Of a stretch of DNA of 64,000 nucleotides, positions 61,713 to 64,000 are shown one piece after another; within the stretch, counting starts at the first letter, position 1, and the number at the start of each line of letters is the position of its first letter. The position numbers and the translations under genes are program-made. The notes under the pieces were generated by a model. It did not search any database. It was not told where the DNA came from and was given only the letters and a program-made list of their open reading frames with translations. The stretch lies in the NCBI RefSeq assembly GCF_040222385.1, contig NZ_JAVKDF010000017.1, positions 124,001 to 188,000 of the forward strand, given 5' to 3'. The DNA comes from Imperialibacter sp040222385. GTDB lineage: Bacteria; Bacteroidota; Bacteroidia; Cytophagales; Cyclobacteriaceae.

Positions 61713-64000
61713 CTATTCACCGGAAGTAAGCTGCCAACCTAGCGACTGATAGATTACGTCCTGGATTCTTGTACGTATATTCGATTCTACGAGTTTGTTA
61801 TTGTGAGCGTCCGGGTGAACCCTGTTGGAAAGGAAGATATAAATCAGTTCCATTTCCGGATCTACCCACACCGCCGTACCAGTAAACCCGGTATGGCCAT
61901 AAGTAGTTTCAGAACTCCAAAAAGAAGTATTATTTCTCGTAAAAGAGAGGTCTTTCATGTCCCAGCCCAATGCCCGTGGAGCATTGTTAGAGAGGCGTCT
62001 GGTAAACATGTCAACTGTCTTATTGTCAACATATTGCTTACCCCCATAGTACCCTTTTTGAAGGTGCATTTGAAGCAAAATCGCCAGCGAATTGGCATTG
62101 CCAAACAGGCCGGCATGCCCGGCTACTCCACCCATTATTGCTGCGTTTTCATCGTGCACTGTTCCCCACACCATGTTTTTTCTGAAATAGAAGTCGAGCT
62201 CAGTGGGTGCGATCGACTGGTAAGGATAACTGCACAAAGGCTGGAAACAAAGCCGATCCATACCAAGAGGCTTGTACACCTCTCTGCTCACAAACTCGTC
62301 GAGTGGCATTCCTGTCACTTCCTCTACGAGCTTTTGGATGATCATGAACCCAAGGTCACTGTATTTATAGGTATAAACGGAATCTTTCGGCCCTAAGGTC
62401 ATCAAATCCGTCTGTAAAGTCCATCGCCAAACAGAGTCCTTCATGGCCGGAGTTGAGTACATGCCAGGCAGAATCTCCATGGAAAATTCCTCGCCGGCGG
62501 AGGCGTTGAAGAACATGGGATCAAGTATCTTCTTTCTTTTACTTTCGTAGGATCGCTGCCAAAAAGGAATGTAGGGCTTTAGCCCCGCCTGATGAAGCAG
62601 CACATCCTCCACAATCAGCCTCTCTTTGTTTGTGCCTAGCGTACTTTTGATGTAGGCTCCAAGGTTGGATTTAATATCGATCTTTCCCTGATCCACCAAA
62701 ATCATCAACGCCTGTAAAGTAGCACTCACCTTGGTTAACGAAGCAAGGTCATAAAGTGTCTCGTTGGTAACAGGCATCAGGCTGTCGTAGCTCAGGTAGC
62801 CAAAGGCCTTTTCGTAAAGCACCACGCCACCTTTGGCTACTAAAATCTGACAGCCGGGAGTGGCTTTATCGGCTATGGCTTTTATCGCAATGCTGTCCAC
62901 CACATCGAGGCCCTTGATGGTTCTCATCCATGGTTCTCCATACTTTAGTCTGGCCAGCGGTTCCGTAGACGATGCGGCAGCAAAAAGCTCTTTCGCTCCA
63001 TTCCATTTACCGGAATAACCATAGGCTCCGAAAAGAAGCTGCGGTGCCAGTCGCTCTGCCTGTTCACCGCCCACAGGGTGGTAGCTTATGTGCTCAATGC
63101 CCACAAACAACTCAAGGTTTTCGCTCAACCCCAAAAGCACCAGCGTAACCTTCGTCCGCTCTTTTTGCAGCTTGACCAAAAAACCCAGCAGCCTGGCTTG
63201 CTCCTGGTGGCTCAGAGCATCGAACCACGCCAGGTCGATAGCGGCGATGTAATTGTCGAAATGAGCGATTTGCCAGGCTGGCATTTCTGCGCTCATCAGC
63301 CCCATGGGAAAGGCAAATTCTGTTACGGACGCATACTTGTGCATATGCTCAAGAAAATCCTTGCTCACGTCGCCAAAAGAAGATGTTGCAAAAGATTGAT
63401 TTTCCAGTTTTTTGAACGGAATCAAGGCCTCAGCATTGGCAAGAAGCGTGGCAGACTTCAAATTCAGTTGAAAAGCAAATGACCTTTCAGCTGCGTTGCC
63501 TGCGGCTGCCATAACCTCCTCAGGCTGGCTTCGGAGCAGGAGCCGCTGCAACTTCCATTGCGAGATTTTCCCGGCTACTGCTTTTTGTTTTTTGTATTTA
63601 ATCTTGGCATCAGCAAGCCTTGCTGACTCGTGAAATGCCTGCCCTGGCGACACGAAAAGAAAATCAGCAACAGGGTTCTTCAAGTCTTGACTCCAGGCCT
63701 TTTCTGAAGGGTAATAGGCGAATGTGATTGGATGGTAGCTAAACTCCTTAGCCAGGAATTTAGTCGCTTCGTAGCCGTTTTCGAAAGCCACTGGCTGATT
63801 TTGGAGAGAACTAATATTGACCCCCCTAATTTCGGCCTCCTTGTACAGGCTGAGTTCTTCGGTTAAAGGAAGTCTTAATTCACCAAACGCACTGGATGAG
63901 AAATTACCGACAACATCAATTCCCCCTTCAGCGAGAGCTTTCAGATAAGCAACTGCAGACTGTTTTACAGCTTCGGGCTCCTCGCCATAGCCTTGCCAAA
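61713..64000 (-). CDS. Degenerate GH3-like / beta-lactamase fusion (5' end beyond window)
   Basis: The frame is open to base 64000, so the N-terminus is missing; 761 residues are visible, and the GTG at 63791 is only an internal codon. The C-terminal half is a class C beta-lactamase/DD-peptidase-like domain with SxxK (DLASLTKVSATL), YxD (YKYSDLGFMI) and HTG (YGHTGFTGTAVWVD). The N-terminal half aligns in order with the end of a GH3 catalytic domain (GYGEEPEAVKQSAVAYLKAL), but where the KHFPGHG catalytic loop is expected it reads VVGNFSSSAFGEL. GH3-beta-lactamase fusions are known in Bacteroidota and act on peptidoglycan fragments. bshA follows after 12 bp. Confidence 0.88.
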   Translation of the reverse strand, partial: WQGYGEEPEAVKQSAVAYLKALAEGGIDVVGNFSSSAFGELRLPLTEELSLYKEAEIRGVNISSLQNQPVAFENGYEATKFLAKEFSYHPITFAYYPSEKAWSQDLKNPVADFLFVSPGQAFHESARLADAKIKYKKQKAVAGKISQWKLQRLLLRSQPEEVMAAAGNAAERSFAFQLNLKSATLLANAEALIPFKKLENQSFATSSFGDVSKDFLEHMHKYASVTEFAFPMGLMSAEMPAWQIAHFDNYIAAIDLAWFDALSHQEQARLLGFLVKLQKERTKVTLVLLGLSENLELFVGIEHISYHPVGGEQAERLAPQLLFGAYGYSGKWNGAKELFAAASSTEPLARLKYGEPWMRTIKGLDVVDSIAIKAIADKATPGCQILVAKGGVVLYEKAFGYLSYDSLMPVTNETLYDLASLTKVSATLQALMILVDQGKIDIKSNLGAYIKSTLGTNKERLIVEDVLLHQAGLKPYIPFWQRSYESKRKKILDPMFFNASAGEEFSMEILPGMYSTPAMKDSVWRWTLQTDLMTLGPKDSVYTYKYSDLGFMIIQKLVEEVTGMPLDEFVSREVYKPLGMDRLCFQPLCSYPYQSIAPTELDFYFRKNMVWGTVHDENAAIMGGVAGHAGLFGNANSLAILLQMHLQKGYYGGKQYVDNKTVDMFTRRLSNNAPRALGWDMKDLSFTRNNTSFWSSETTYGHTGFTGTAVWVDPEMELIYIFLSNRVHPDAHNNKLVESNIRTRIQDVIYQSLGWQLTSGE

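Overview
The window looks like a chromosomal segment of a Bacteroidota bacterium, most likely from the Cytophagales (Cytophagia). The evidence is a FecA/SusC-type TonB receptor with an STN domain beside three DUF4249 lipoproteins, a TPR-type histidine kinase, BshA (bacillithiol), a Wza/Wzc capsule pair, several matches to the Bacteroidota -7 box TAnnTTTG, and few Shine-Dalgarno sites. Genus cannot be assigned from the sequence alone. No insertion sequence, phage, integrase or CRISPR array was seen.

Layout. (1) 1-10314, minus: most of one giant secreted repeat protein. It has at least 3,438 residues, with about 25 IPT/TIG Ig-like repeats behind four Ig-like modules, two of them nearly identical at DNA level. 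It is cut by the left window edge. (2) 10543-13228, plus: a TPR histidine kinase and LuxR-type response regulator, divergent from the giant gene across a 228-bp spacer that carries an inverted repeat. (3) 13225-21660: a thioredoxin-like protein, a secreted amidohydrolase, a TPR lipoprotein, an aspS / Omp85-like barrel / glycerophosphodiesterase operon, a secreted protein and tadA. (4) 21798-25020: Mn-type superoxide dismutase, a Tat-exported Gfo/Idh/MocA oxidoreductase and a fatty acid desaturase. (5) 25237-31325, minus: uvrB, aroE, a DUF368 polyprenyl-phosphate transporter, a ComA-type phosphosulfolactate synthase and a TPR protein. (6) 31606-35986, minus: glycosyltransferase, Wza-like and Wzc-like capsule/exopolysaccharide genes. 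(7) 36305-37762: hflX and two tRNA-Arg genes. (8) 37854-49038: a large secreted protein with an OmpA-like motif, and a minus-strand run of TonB receptor, three DUF4249 lipoproteins and an MG2/plug-like protein. (9) 49195-54435, plus: two small uncertain genes, an APC permease, NDH-2 and a PiT phosphate transporter. (10) 54566-64000, mostly minus: PIN-PhoH, an AlbA_2 protein with a ChlI-like ATPase and VWA protein, a 39-codon orphan ORF, a fatty acid hydroxylase, bshA, and a GH3-like/beta-lactamase fusion cut by the right edge.

How the genes fit together. Much of the window concerns the cell envelope: the surface protein, capsule export, nutrient uptake through the TonB operon, and lipid modification (desaturase, hydroxylase, possible sulfonolipid precursor supply through phosphosulfolactate synthase). 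The rest is housekeeping (aspS, tadA, uvrB, aroE, hflX, sod, bshA). The less ordinary items are the giant repeat protein with its divergent two-component system, the duplicated DUF4249 trio, the ChlI-like/VWA pair with altered nucleotide-binding motifs, the degenerate GH3 domain and the 39-codon ORF with its own promoter and terminator.
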